Shown piece by piece: positions 17,585 through 26,410 of a stretch of DNA of 64,000 nucleotides. The stretch's first letter is position 1, and every line of letters starts with the position of its first letter. The notes below the pieces were generated by a model. It was not told the origin of the DNA. It worked only from the letters and a program-made list of their open reading frames with translations, and searched no databases. Location of the stretch: positions 1,612,001-1,676,000 of the forward strand of contig NZ_CP159253.1 in the NCBI RefSeq assembly GCF_040438645.1. Direction: 5' to 3'. The position numbers and the translations under genes were made by a program. This DNA comes from Mesorhizobium sp. WSM2240 (GTDB taxonomy: Bacteria; Pseudomonadota; Alphaproteobacteria; Rhizobiales; Rhizobiaceae).

Positions 17585-17945
17585 AGCTAGTCCAAGCGGG
17601 GAAAAAACAAAAGCGGTGCCGCTAGGGAAGAGCCGCTGGTATTTTCAGGCGGCTTTCCCGCCCCCGAAACGCGGATGCGAATATGCGAACGGCTTTCGTG
17701 GTGAATGAATTCTTTCGTCCTCCGGGCGAAATTTTCGGCAAATTTCAGCCAAATGCCAAGCAATCCAAGCCTCCATATCCCTAATGAATTCCGAAGTTTA
17801 CCTCTTGTTTGAACTTTGTTTGCGGCAAATTAAGCACGCCATTTAACGACGGATTCAAGGCTGCGCGGCATTGTCCAAAGCATCGGAAGAGCAGGCCGGG
17901 ACGGCAAAAAGGCAGCTCTCAGGAACAGCACAGGGACTTGGTCAA

Positions 17946-18212
17946 ATGGCACGTTTTGAAATGTTTGAGGCAGGTTTCGGCGCCATGGGCGCAACCGCCC
18001 AGGCCGACATTCTTTTCGAGCTCGGCATGATGTATGCGACCGGCCGCGACTGCGAGGTCGACATCGTCACCGCCCACAAATGGTTCAATATCGCGGCGAT
18101 AAAAGGCTCGGACCGGGCCGCGGAATTGCGCTCCGAGCTTTCGGCGACGATGTCGAAGCAGGAAATCGCACGGGCGCTGCGCGAAGCCCGCGAATGGATG
18201 ACGATGCACTGA
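17946..18212 (+). CDS. Small Sel1-repeat protein
   Basis: An 88-residue protein consisting mainly of one Sel1-like repeat: ADILFELGMMYATGRDCEVDIVTAHKWFNIAA, followed by a helical tail. Sel1 repeats are alpha-helical protein-interaction units. The start MARFEMFE is chosen because AGGGAC lies about nine bases ahead; an in-frame GTG-type or ATG start 75 bases earlier gives a low-complexity extension. No signal peptide, so cytoplasmic. A hairpin terminator lies about 150 bases downstream. Confidence 0.8.
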   Translation: MARFEMFEAGFGAMGATAQADILFELGMMYATGRDCEVDIVTAHKWFNIAAIKGSDRAAELRSELSATMSKQEIARALREAREWMTMH

Positions 18213-18365
18213 GCATCCAACAGTTTCGGGCTGAAGCCGCGAAGACGGATCGGCCTCAATTTTGAAGAACGCGGCAGCTTGGAGGCGGGCCAGCCGCGCG
18301 AAAGTCAGGACGGGGAAGGGCAGCGGGTTCGGGGTGTGGGACGCTTCCGGGAATCATGCTGGACA

Positions 18366-18413
18366 GGAAAACGCCGCGACCGGTGGGAACAACCGGCGCG
18401 GTGTTTCCTTTTT
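18366..18413 (+). terminator. Hairpin with T-run between the Sel1 and peroxiredoxin genes
   Basis: Long imperfect stem: GGAAA, then CCGCG, then CCGGT on the left, mirrored by ACCGG, CGCGG and TTTCC on the right around a short GGGAACA loop, followed directly by TTTTT. It fits a rho-independent terminator for the Sel1 gene. A role as a leader structure of the peroxiredoxin gene cannot be excluded. Confidence 0.65.
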
Positions 18414-18503
18414 CGCCGGCCTGTCGCAATATTCCGGCTTCGGCTCCTCGCCGCCATTTGACGCGCCGAGGCGCGACACGAGATCAACCGGGAGGATACT
18501 AAA

Positions 18504-19169
18504 ATGGGCCTTCGCATCAACGATACCGCCCCCGATTTCAGCGCCGACACGACGGAAGGTCCTATCACCTTCCATGAGTGGATCGGCGACGGCTATGCCG
18601 TGCTTTTCTCGCATCCGAAGGATTTTACACCCGTCTGCACCACCGAACTCGGCTACATGGCCGGGCTGAAGGACGAGTTCGCGCGCCGGAACGCCAAGAT
18701 GATCGGCATTTCGGTCGATCCGGTGGACAACCACCACAAATGGAAGGCCGACATCGAAAAACTGTCGGGCAACAAAGTCGACTATCCGATGATCGGCGAC
18801 CCGACGCTGTCCATCGCCAAGCTCTACGACATGCTGCCGGCGGGCGCCGGCGACACGTCGGAAGGCAGGACGCCGGCCGACAATGCGACGGTGCGCTCAG
18901 TTTTTCTGATCGGTCCCGACAAGAAGATCAAGCTGATGCTCACCTATCCAATGACAACCGGCCGCAACTTCGACGAGATATTGCGGGCGCTGGATTCGAT
19001 CCAGTTGACCGCGAAGCATGCAGTGGCGACGCCGGCCCAGTGGAAGCCGGGCGAGGACGTCATCATCACGGCAGCCGTCTCCGACGAGGACGCGACGAAG
19101 CGTTTCGGCACTTTCGACCGCGTGCTGCCCTATCTGCGCAGGACGAAGCAGCCGGCGCTCGATTCCTGA
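18504..19169 (+). CDS. 1-Cys peroxiredoxin (Prx6 type)
   Basis: Thiol peroxidase that reduces hydrogen peroxide and organic peroxides, 221 residues. The peroxidatic Cys45 sits in PKDFTPVCTTELG, the PVCTTE signature of the Prx6/1-Cys group. No resolving cysteine is present, so an external thiol must regenerate it. The C-terminal part (GEDVIITAAVSDEDATKRFG and YLRRTKQP) is the usual Prx6 extension. A GGGAGGA ribosome site precedes the ATG. It is convergent with mccA. Confidence 0.95.
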   Translation: MGLRINDTAPDFSADTTEGPITFHEWIGDGYAVLFSHPKDFTPVCTTELGYMAGLKDEFARRNAKMIGISVDPVDNHHKWKADIEKLSGNKVDYPMIGDPTLSIAKLYDMLPAGAGDTSEGRTPADNATVRSVFLIGPDKKIKLMLTYPMTTGRNFDEILRALDSIQLTAKHAVATPAQWKPGEDVIITAAVSDEDATKRFGTFDRVLPYLRRTKQPALDS

Positions 19170-19192
19170 GGAGCGGATGCGGAGGAGGCCGG

Positions 19193-21163
19193 CTAAACGG
19201 CCTCCTCGAACCGCACCAGCACCGTTCCGTCGGTGACCTGCGCGCCTTCCGCCGCGATCTCGGCAATGACGCCGTCATGCGGGGCGGCTACCGTGTGCTC
19301 CATCTTCATGGCTTCGAGGATGAGCAGCGGCTGGCCCTTCCTGACCGTCTCGCCGCTGGCGGCCTTCACCACCTTCACCAGCCCCGGCATCGGCGCGCGC
19401 ATCGAGGCGACGCCGGCTTCGGCGTCGGCGGCTTTCGCGAACGGGTCTTGTACGGCGAATGTATAGGACGCCGCGCCTTCGAAGATTGTGACATGGCCCG
19501 GCCAGCGCGCGATGCGCAACGAGTGATTCTGCCCCTCATCCTCGTTGTTCACGGCGAGGGAGTGAGGGACATTGCCATTCAAAACCACCTCGAACCGGCC
19601 GTCCGGCCGTGCCGAGATCCGCGCGACAATCTCCTCCTCACCATGGCGCAGAACCGTTCGCCGCGCGCCGGCGTGGAAATGCGCATAACCGGCGAGCGCG
19701 TCCCAGGGGTCGCTCGACGCGCCGGCACTTCCCATGCCCGAAGCGGCGAGGGCGGCCTGCGCAATCGTTTCCGGGCGGGCGGGCGGGCGGGCGGTCAGCG
19801 CCTCCTGTTTGCGGGCGATCAGCCCAGTATCTACATCGCCTGCGGCGAAATCTGGGTCGCGGGCAAGGGCGGCCAGAAAGCTCGTATTGGTGATCGATCC
19901 GGCGATCTCTGTGCGCTCCAGCACGTCGGCGAGCGCCGTCAAAGCCGTCTCCCGGTCGGGCCCGTGCACGACCAGCTTGGCGATCATCGGATCGTAGAAG
20001 GGAGAGACGGCGTCGCCGGCCCGCACGCCGGTCTCGACGCGGAACTTCGCGCCTGCCGCCACATCGGCGAATTTCAGATGGTGCAGCGTGCCGATGGCCG
20101 GCAGAAAGCCGCGTGCCGGATCCTCGGCATAGATGCGCGCCTCGAAGGCGTGGCCGTCGAGTTTTATCTCCCTCTGCGCCATCGGCAGCTTTTCGCCTGC
20201 CGCGACGCGCAACTGCCATTCGACTAGGTCGACGCCCGTGACCATCTCGGTCACCGGATGCTCGACCTGCAGGCGGGTGTTCATCTCCATGAACCAGAAG
20301 CGGTCGGGCCGCAGCCCCTCGGATGCGTCGACGATGAACTCGATCGTGCCGGCGCCGGAATATTTTATCGCCTTCGCCGCCTTCACCGCGGCGTCGGTCA
20401 TTGCCGCTCGCATCTCGGCCGGCATGCCGGGGGCAGGGGCCTCCTCGATGACCTTCTGGTGGCGGCGCTGCGCCGAGCAGTCGCGCTCGAACAGATGCAC
20501 CGCATTGCCGAAATTGTCGCCGAACACCTGCACTTCGATGTGGCGCGGTTTGTCGACATATTTTTCCACCAGCACATGCTCGTCGCCGAACGATGCCTTG
20601 GCCTCGCGCTTGGCGCCCGACAGCGCCTCGGCAAAATCGTCGGGGCTTTCAACCCGCCGCATGCCCTTGCCGCCGCCGCCGGCCCGCGCCTTGATTAGCA
20701 CGGGATAGCCGATCTCGCGCGCCTTGGTGGCGAGCAGCACCAGCCCCTGACCGTCCCCATGATAGCCGGGCACCACCGGCACGCCGGCCTTTTCCATCAG
20801 GAGCTTGGCCGCATCCTTCAGGCCCATTGCGCGGATCGAGGCGGCCGAGGGGCCGATGAAGACGAGGCCCGCGGCCGTCACCTTGTCGACGAAATCCGGG
20901 TTTTCCGACAGAAATCCGTAGCCGGGATGGATCGCCTCAGCGCCGGTCGCCTTGGCGGCCGCGATGATCCTGTCGCCGACGAGATAGCTTTCGCCGACCG
21001 GCGAGGGGCCGATATGCACCGCCTCGTCGGCCATGGCGACATGCATCGATTTGGCGTCGGCGTCCGAATAGACGGCGACGGTCCTCACGCCTATCTTGCG
21101 CGCGGTGCGGATGACGCGGACTGCGATCTCGCCGCGATTGGCGATCAGTATTTTGGCGAACAT
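19193..21163 (-). CDS. mccA: Methylcrotonoyl-CoA carboxylase, biotin-carboxylase (alpha) subunit
   Basis: Carboxylates its biotin with ATP and bicarbonate, then serves the beta subunit to make 3-methylglutaconyl-CoA in leucine breakdown. The 656-residue protein opens with ILIANRGEIAVRVIR, carries the ATP-grasp domain with RAGGGGKGMRRV, and ends in a biotinyl domain with Lys620 in EAMKMEHT. Methylcrotonoyl- and not acetyl- or propionyl-CoA is inferred from mccB and ivd on the same strand upstream. It is now separated from mccB by about 6.5 kb of inserted genes. GGAGA lies six bases ahead of the ATG. Confidence 0.92.
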   Translation of the reverse strand: MFAKILIANRGEIAVRVIRTARKIGVRTVAVYSDADAKSMHVAMADEAVHIGPSPVGESYLVGDRIIAAAKATGAEAIHPGYGFLSENPDFVDKVTAAGLVFIGPSAASIRAMGLKDAAKLLMEKAGVPVVPGYHGDGQGLVLLATKAREIGYPVLIKARAGGGGKGMRRVESPDDFAEALSGAKREAKASFGDEHVLVEKYVDKPRHIEVQVFGDNFGNAVHLFERDCSAQRRHQKVIEEAPAPGMPAEMRAAMTDAAVKAAKAIKYSGAGTIEFIVDASEGLRPDRFWFMEMNTRLQVEHPVTEMVTGVDLVEWQLRVAAGEKLPMAQREIKLDGHAFEARIYAEDPARGFLPAIGTLHHLKFADVAAGAKFRVETGVRAGDAVSPFYDPMIAKLVVHGPDRETALTALADVLERTEIAGSITNTSFLAALARDPDFAAGDVDTGLIARKQEALTARPPARPETIAQAALAASGMGSAGASSDPWDALAGYAHFHAGARRTVLRHGEEEIVARISARPDGRFEVVLNGNVPHSLAVNNEDEGQNHSLRIARWPGHVTIFEGAASYTFAVQDPFAKAADAEAGVASMRAPMPGLVKVVKAASGETVRKGQPLLILEAMKMEHTVAAPHDGVIAEIAAEGAQVTDGTVLVRFEEAV

Positions 21164-21175
21164 CGGGTCTCCATT

Positions 21176-21253
21176 GGGGACAGTTTACTTTTGCCCCTTG
21201 CGCGAATGCGGAGCCGTCGATGCCCTTCCCGGGCGAAAAAGTAAACTGTCCCC
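21176..21253. repeat. Inverted repeat with GGGGACAGTTTACTTTT arms (MITE/REP-like)
   Basis: Two arms that match perfectly over 17 bases (GGGGACAGTTTACTTTT and its complement) separated by about 40 bases, in the gap between the VOC gene and mccA. A degraded single arm lies near 22.16-22.18 kb. Sequences of this type are scattered in many bacterial genomes as REP/MITE-like elements. In RNA it would fold into a long hairpin just ahead of the mccA ribosome site. Confidence 0.75.
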
Positions 21254-21266
21254 GGCGCCAATGCCA

Positions 21267-22034
21267 TCAACCGCGCGAGCCCACCAGCGCGAGCATCGCG
21301 CCTTGCGGGTCGGTCGCCTGCAGGACCCAGCCGCCGCCGGGCACCTCCATCGGCCCCATCAGCACCTTGCCGCCATTGCCGGTGACGCGCTGGGCAGCGG
21401 CATCGATGTCGCCGACGTTGAAATAGAACAGCCAGAACGGGGCGGGCACATCGGCCGGCTTGTTGAACATGCCGCCGATCGCGTCGCCGCCTGCGCCGGT
21501 GGCGAAGAGCTGGTAGGTTCCCATCTCGCCCATGTCCATGGCGTCGGTCTTGGTCCAGCCGAACTGGCCGGCATAGAAGTCGAAGGCGCTTTTCCACTCG
21601 GCCGCGTAGAGCTCATGCCAGCCGACATGGCCGGGCGTCATGGGCGGCGCGGGCGGCTGGCCCTCGCCCTGCGGCTTGAACAGGACGAACGTCGCGCCCT
21701 GCGGGTCGGCGACGACCGAGAAGCGGCCGACTGCGGGAATGTCGGCGGGCTCGCGATGGACCGCGCCGCCGGCCTTCTTCACGTTTTCGGTCGCGGTGTC
21801 GACGTTGTCGACAAGGATATAGCCGGTCCAGGCCGGCCGCGCGCCCATCTTCGCGGCATGTTCCGGAATGGTCATCAGTCCGGCGACTGGCTTGTCGCCG
21901 GCCTTCACGATCGTGTAGCGCATCTGGGGGGTGTCGGAGGATTCCGAATCCCAGTCGACCACAGTCTTGTAGAACGCCGTCGCAGCGTCCAGGTCGGTGG
22001 TCATCAACTCGTACCAGACGAAATTCGATGGCAT
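21267..22034 (-). CDS. VOC-family protein, tandem glyoxalase-like domains
   Basis: A 255-residue protein made of two vicinal-oxygen-chelate domains (about residues 5-125 and 135-250), each with the pattern of a short beta strand, an FY helix (TAFYKTVVDW; FDFYAGQFGW) and a closing DPQGA strand (ADPQGATFVLF; TDPQGAMLALV). VOC proteins bind a metal or a small hydrophobic ligand; many two-domain members are uncharacterised or bind antibiotics. No enzyme activity can be named. It lies on the mccA strand, 103 bases upstream of mccA, so it may be co-transcribed. Confidence 0.9.
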   Translation of the reverse strand: MPSNFVWYELMTTDLDAATAFYKTVVDWDSESSDTPQMRYTIVKAGDKPVAGLMTIPEHAAKMGARPAWTGYILVDNVDTATENVKKAGGAVHREPADIPAVGRFSVVADPQGATFVLFKPQGEGQPPAPPMTPGHVGWHELYAAEWKSAFDFYAGQFGWTKTDAMDMGEMGTYQLFATGAGGDAIGGMFNKPADVPAPFWLFYFNVGDIDAAAQRVTGNGGKVLMGPMEVPGGGWVLQATDPQGAMLALVGSRG

Positions 22035-22617
22035 ATTTTCGCTCCCTGGATTGTTGGTCCGCCGCCCGGCCGCATTCTAGGTGTGGCGGGCAGGCGGCGC
22101 AAATGTCGCGGCGGATATCTGCCCTTGCTGGGAGATGACGCGCTGCCGCCTTTCCGCGGAAAGAAAGTAAAATAGTCCCGGCATGCACCTCTCCCTTTGC
22201 CACGCTGCGTTTCCGCCCTGGCTTTTGCAAAAAGGTCGGGAAGCGGGGCGCTTGGCCGAGCCTTCCGAAACTAAATACGTGGCGCAGCTTCCGCGCCCCG
22301 CCGGCGATTTCTGTCCCCGCCCGTTCCAACTGCGCGGGGCCGGCTGTGACAGCGCTCCGGCCTTCGGCCTAACGCCATCTCGGCGATGGCTTTCGCCACC
22401 GCCTTTGCCGGTCCGCCTGTGTGCTCCTCCAGCACGCCGGGACCGTAGTGTCCCGAGGGGAACCCTTGGACGGATGCTCTCCGGCCCCATGGCTTCGTCG
22501 GCCATGGAACGGAAACGCCGATCCTTCCCCGCTGTCGAACGACTCCGGTGCGTTCCCGGCAGGAAGGACGCCGAGGATTATGATGGCGCGGCAGGGGGTG
22601 TGGCAGGCCCGATCCGG
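22035..22617. other. Gene-free stretch between the VOC and L,D-transpeptidase genes
   Basis: Several overlapping frames are open on both strands, but their translations are arginine/proline-rich with no start signals, as expected from high G+C. A degraded half of the GTTTACTTTT repeat lies near the left end (about 22158-22181). No RNA gene or terminator with a clear T-run is seen. Confidence 0.5.
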
Positions 22618-23391
22618 TCAGAATTGCACTTGCGCGACCGCGACCGGCGGCAATCCGCCCGTGACGACGATCGGCGTGCCTTCGGGCACGCGGTCGTAAA
22701 GATCGATGACGTCCTGGTGCATGAGCCGCACGCAGCCCGAGGACACGGACTTGCCGATCGAGGCCCATTCCGGCGAGCCGTGCAGGCGAAACAGCGTGTC
22801 CTTGCCGTCCTGGTAGATGTAGAGAGCGCGCGCGCCGAGCGGGTTGTTGACGCCCGCCGGCATGCCGCCTAGCCACTCATTGGTGCCGGGGATCTGCTTC
22901 GCGCGGTACTTTTCCAACTCGGGCTGGCGGTCGATCATTTCGTTCGGCGGGAACCAGCGCGGCCATTTCTGCTTCCACTCGATCACCCCGCGGCCAGCCC
23001 ACTCGAAACCCTCGCGGCCGAGGCCGACGCCGTAGCGGATTGCCTGCTCGAAACTACCCACGACATAGAGAAAATGGTTGCCGGTGTCGACGACGACGGT
23101 ACCAGGCGCCTCGCCGGTCGGGTTCGGCACGATCTGCCGGTAATATTTCGGGTCGATCTGCTCGACCGGCACGGCCGGGATCTGATGGCCCTCGTCGACC
23201 ATGGCGGCATACATCAGGCGCGGGTCGCCGAAGGCGGGATCGAGACTGAGCTGCGGACCCTGGAAAGGGGCGGCCGGCTGGGCGTAGGCGGTCGGGGCGC
23301 GTTCGCGCGTGCTGGTGCAAGCGGCGAGCGCGGCGGAAGCGGCGCCCGTGGCGGCCAGGGTGAGAAGCCTGCGGCGGCTGAGATTCGACAT
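22618..23391 (-). CDS. L,D-transpeptidase (YkuD), lipoprotein-like
   Basis: Cell-wall enzyme that forms 3-3 peptidoglycan cross-links or attaches proteins to the wall. The 257-residue form starts MSNLSRRRLLTLAATG, a twin-arginine-like signal ending in LAAC, a possible lipobox. The YkuD catalytic core near the C-terminus has LHGSPEWASIG and SSGCVRLMHQD with nucleophile Cys220. An in-frame ATG 162 bases upstream is rejected because it precedes the signal peptide. It diverges from the propeptide-like ORF. Confidence 0.93.
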   Translation of the reverse strand: MSNLSRRRLLTLAATGAASAALAACTSTRERAPTAYAQPAAPFQGPQLSLDPAFGDPRLMYAAMVDEGHQIPAVPVEQIDPKYYRQIVPNPTGEAPGTVVVDTGNHFLYVVGSFEQAIRYGVGLGREGFEWAGRGVIEWKQKWPRWFPPNEMIDRQPELEKYRAKQIPGTNEWLGGMPAGVNNPLGARALYIYQDGKDTLFRLHGSPEWASIGKSVSSGCVRLMHQDVIDLYDRVPEGTPIVVTGGLPPVAVAQVQF

Positions 23392-23558
23392 TCGGACTTT
23401 GTACCAGTGTTCGGAAAACAAGCAACGCGCGGAATGCGGAGTGTGTTCCGTGGCTGCTCTCAGTTGCATCGGCGCTACTCCAAAGATGGCGCGGCATTGC
23501 AGCTCTTTTTGGATGGGACTAAAATTGCGGCTGCCAGATATGCCGAGGAGCACCTGAT

Positions 23559-23816
23559 ATGGCGGAACGCGCGACGGTCCGCTGGCTGGTTCGCATCACT
23601 CCAGTCGTGGGTCGCACAGTCGACGATCTCCTGAAGCTTCCGCTGAGCCTCGACGTCTGGGAACGGGAAGCAAGCGCCGTCGTGGCGGCTGCCTCCGAGC
23701 AGACGATCGCCGAAATCGAGCGCCGACACGTGGCCAGCGTCGAGCGCCTCCGCACGATCGCCAACCTGGAAAGCGGCGCGCCCGATCGCCGCGACGGGAA
23801 ACCGGCGGGTCCCTGA
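23559..23816 (+). CDS. Small protein resembling the propeptide of the adjacent carboxypeptidase
   Basis: An 85-residue ORF with a good GGAG ribosome site. Its segment LLKLPLSLDVWE, followed by a short strand and a helix with EIERRHVASVERL, lines up with ILRVPLGIDVWE and the following strand/helix at the N-terminus of the M14 carboxypeptidase encoded 30 bases downstream. In M14 enzymes that N-terminal unit is an activation (inhibitor) domain. A separate inhibitor or chaperone for the peptidase is therefore possible. The similarity was judged by eye. Confidence 0.65.
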   Translation: MAERATVRWLVRITPVVGRTVDDLLKLPLSLDVWEREASAVVAAASEQTIAEIERRHVASVERLRTIANLESGAPDRRDGKPAGP

Positions 23817-23846
23817 CCGGATTCTTTCAAGCGAAGGAGTGGTCGC

Positions 23847-24986
23847 ATGAACCTCATCGCCAAGGTCACGTCTTCGGGGCCGCAGAATCCGCTCGGGGAC
23901 ATTCTACGGGTGCCGCTGGGCATCGACGTCTGGGAGGTCAAGCCGGACCATCTGATCCTGCGTGGAACCGAGGCTCAGCTCGATCGGCTGTCGGCCATGG
24001 GCTACCAAGTGGAGCAGCTGGAGGATGTGGAACGGCACCTCAGCGCCTTCGCCACCGCCGCCGCGGCGGAGCAGTATCATTCGGCGGCAAGCCTCGAGGA
24101 GGAGCTTCGGCGGCTCGCGGAAGCGAGGCCGGACATCGCCGAGCTGAAGGAGATCGGCCGAAGCATCGAGGGGCGGCCGATCCTTGCGCTGCGGATCGGC
24201 GAGCGCCGCGGCGGCGTGCCAAAACTCCTCTTCATGGGCTGCCACCACGCGCGCGAGTGGATCGCGGTCGAGGTGCCCTTCCTGCTCGCCAAGGAACTCG
24301 TCGAGCGGGCCGACGAGGCGCCGATCGCCGGCTGGCTCGGCAGCGGCGAGATCTGGGTCGCACCCATGGTCAACCCGGACGGCCACGAGCACAGCCGGAC
24401 GCAAGCGCGACTTTGGCGCAAGAACCGCCGGCGGAATGCGGACGGCTCGTTCGGCGTCGACCCGAACCGCAACTACGGCTACATGTGGGGCACGCTCGAC
24501 ATCCCGACCTCCAGCCACGTGCCGAGCGACGAAACCTATGTCGGCCCGCGCGCCTTCTCCGAGCCGGAGACGCAGGCGGTCCGCGACCTCGTCGGCTGCG
24601 AGCGCTTCGCGGGCGTGATCACCTACCACAGCTATTCGCAGCTCATCCTCTGGCCCTGGGGCTATACGGACAAGCCCATCCCCGACCTGCAGCATCGCGA
24701 GCAGATGGTGGTGACGGCCGGCGAGATGCACGAACTGATCAAGGAAGTGCACGGCAAGGTCTACGTCCCGCAGCCGTCTTCCGAGCTCTACCCGACCGCG
24801 GGCGACACGACGGACTGGACCTATGGGACCTACGGCATCCCGTCCTTCACGATCGAGCTCAGGCCTCGCACCTTCGAGGAGGGCGGTTTTGTCTTGCCCG
24901 CCGACCAGATCATGCCGACCTGGGAGGAGAACCGCCCGGCGGCGTTCAGGTTTATCGAACAACTGCTGGCAGCGCCTGTGGGATAG
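23847..24986 (+). CDS. M14-family zinc carboxypeptidase
   Basis: Metallocarboxypeptidase of 379 residues. After an N-terminal propeptide-like unit (about 15-65) the catalytic domain shows the zinc ligands His134 and Glu137 in HHAREW and His261 in TYHSYSQ, the substrate-binding Asn207-Arg208 in DPNRNYG, and the catalytic Glu337 in FTIELRP. All key residues are present. There is no signal peptide, which is unusual for a carboxypeptidase A-like enzyme. It probably forms an operon with the small ORF just upstream. Both lie on the strand opposite the leucine genes. Confidence 0.93.
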   Translation: MNLIAKVTSSGPQNPLGDILRVPLGIDVWEVKPDHLILRGTEAQLDRLSAMGYQVEQLEDVERHLSAFATAAAAEQYHSAASLEEELRRLAEARPDIAELKEIGRSIEGRPILALRIGERRGGVPKLLFMGCHHAREWIAVEVPFLLAKELVERADEAPIAGWLGSGEIWVAPMVNPDGHEHSRTQARLWRKNRRRNADGSFGVDPNRNYGYMWGTLDIPTSSHVPSDETYVGPRAFSEPETQAVRDLVGCERFAGVITYHSYSQLILWPWGYTDKPIPDLQHREQMVVTAGEMHELIKEVHGKVYVPQPSSELYPTAGDTTDWTYGTYGIPSFTIELRPRTFEEGGFVLPADQIMPTWEENRPAAFRFIEQLLAAPVG

Positions 24987-25022
24987 GAGATGGGCGGAGG
25001 ACCGGCCGCCCCCAGCAGCAGC

Positions 25023-25406
25023 CTATCCCTCCCCACTTCCCCCCAGCTCCGCTCCCGGCAGATAGAGCATAATCGGGCGAATTTCGTAGACGGCAGTGGG
25101 ATTGGCGCGGCGCAGCTCCCGCGCAACTTGGAGCGCATCGTCGATCGACGGATAGTCCACGACATAGAAGCCCAACAGCTGCTCCTTGGTTTCGGCGAAA
25201 GGGCCGTCGATGACCATGCCGTCGCCCGGCCCGCGCAGGGTCTTGGCGCCCTCGGTTGGCCCGAGCCGCGCGGCGGGGCCGAGATGCTTCTCGGCGACGA
25301 GCCGATCGTTGATCTTGAGCAACTTATCCATCCGCGCTTTGTTTTCCTCCTCGGTCCAGGATTGGACCACGCCCTCGGGATGGTAGGCCAGGATCGCGTA
25401 TTGCAT
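25023..25406 (-). CDS. YciI-family (DGPF domain) protein
   Basis: A 127-residue protein of the YciI/DGPF group: MQYAILAYHPEG at the N-terminus, VIDGPFAETKEQLLGFYVVD in the middle, and a closing strand with YEIRPIMLY. Such ferredoxin-fold proteins are often encoded near sigma factors or catabolic genes and their reactions are mostly unknown. It lies directly downstream of the most decayed mccB remnant on the same strand, so it may be the original downstream neighbour of mccB. Confidence 0.9.
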   Translation of the reverse strand: MQYAILAYHPEGVVQSWTEEENKARMDKLLKINDRLVAEKHLGPAARLGPTEGAKTLRGPGDGMVIDGPFAETKEQLLGFYVVDYPSIDDALQVARELRRANPTAVYEIRPIMLYLPGAELGGSGEG

Positions 25407-25490
25407 GGGTAATTCCTTGTTGTTCGTCAGGCAGGCGGCACCATTCCAGAATAGAGCCTCGGGTCAAGTCCGAGAATGACTAGCGCCGGC

Positions 25491-25690
25491 TCACATCCTG
25501 AACATCCCGAACTTCGTCTGCTTGACCTCCGCGTTCAGCGCGGCGCTGAGGCTCAGCGCCAGCGCCTCGCGATTTCGCCGGGTCGATGATGCCGTCGTCC
25601 ATAGGCGGGCGGAGGAACGGAGCGGGTGGTCTTCGCGCTGGTATTTTCCAAGATCGGTTGGAAGCTCAGCTTCTCTACCAGAAACCACCT
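25491..25690 (-). pseudogene. Remnant c of the mccB 3' end
   Basis: Decayed copy of about the last 65 codons of mccB. KYQREDHPLRSSARLW matches [16 protein letters not shown], and [22 protein letters not shown] minus a few residues matches the true C-terminus. Between them a one-base deletion and a later two-base deletion put about 14 codons out of frame, then restore it. It is the most diverged of three direct copies and the furthest from intact mccB. Confidence 0.85.
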
Positions 25691-25712
25691 CCGAATTCGT
25701 CGCCGTGCGAAC

Positions 25713-26102
25713 TCACCCCGCTCGCAAGATCCTCTCCATCGCCTTCCCCTTCGCCAGCTCGTCGATCAGCTTGTCGAGGTAGCGGATTTCCCGCATCACC
25801 TCGTCTTCGATCTCCTCGACGCGAACACCGCAGATCAGGCCCTTGATCAGCGAGCAGTTTGGGTTGAGGCGTGGAGCCTTCGCGATGAAAGTCTCGATGT
25901 CGGTCCGGTTTTCCAGGACGGTCTGGAGACCGGCGTCGTCATAGCCAGTCAGCCAGAAGATGATCTGGTCGACCTCGGCCTTGGTGCGCCCCTTCTTTTC
26001 CGCCTTCGCCACGTAGTGGGGGTAAACGCTCGCGAAACTGATCGAGTAGATGCGGTGTTTCTTCGCGGGCGCGCCCGCGGTCTCAGCGGCTTTCTGCTTC
26101 AT
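25713..26102 (-). CDS. DUF2200-family protein
   Basis: A 129-residue protein of the DUF2200 group: [20 protein letters not shown], then [14 protein letters not shown] and [25 protein letters not shown] split over the second half. The family has no established biochemical role. Its ATG overlaps the stop of mccB remnant b in the arrangement ATGTGATG, and the remnant's last codons supply a GGAGG ribosome site. This implies that the gene once sat directly behind a functional mccB. Confidence 0.85.
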   Translation of the reverse strand: MKQKAAETAGAPAKKHRIYSISFASVYPHYVAKAEKKGRTKAEVDQIIFWLTGYDDAGLQTVLENRTDIETFIAKAPRLNPNCSLIKGLICGVRVEEIEDEVMREIRYLDKLIDELAKGKAMERILRAG

Positions 26103-26375
26103 CACATCCTCCACACGCCCACCCTCGTCTCCTTCACCTCCGCATTTAGCGCGGCGGAGAGGGAGAGCGCCAGCACCTCGCGCGATTTCGCCGGGTCGAT
26201 GATGCCGTCGTCCCAGAGGCGGGCGGAGGAATAGAGCGGGTGGCCCTCGCGCTCGTATTTTTCCAGGATCGGCTGGCGGAATTCGGCTTCCTCCTCGGGC
26301 GACCATTTCTTGCCGCGGCGCTCTATGCCCTCGCGCTTGACCATCGCGCGAGGGGCGTGTTCGCCGCCCAGGCGA
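26102..26375 (-). pseudogene. Remnant b of the mccB 3' end
   Basis: Copy of about the last 90 codons of mccB, still open and ending ETRVGVWRM instead of [10 protein letters not shown] block of 155 bases is identical to intact mccB (26190-26344 against 27769-27923); outside it both edges diverge. It ends at the DUF2200 start and begins next to the immunity-like gene. An ATG exists near its left edge, but a fragment lacking the carboxyltransferase core is unlikely to be a working gene. Confidence 0.9.
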
Positions 26376-26410
26376 TATGTCCAGGCGGCCGGTTTCCCGG
26401 TCATGCCATG

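Noticed and set aside
22077..22872. Several overlapping ORFs of 140-230 codons on both strands
   Set aside because: Arg/Pro/Gly-rich translations, no ribosome sites and no recognisable family.
26102..26404. Open 100-codon frame over mccB remnant b as a separate gene
   Set aside because: It encodes only the end of a carboxyltransferase and is explained by duplication; no ribosome site is seen at its ATG.
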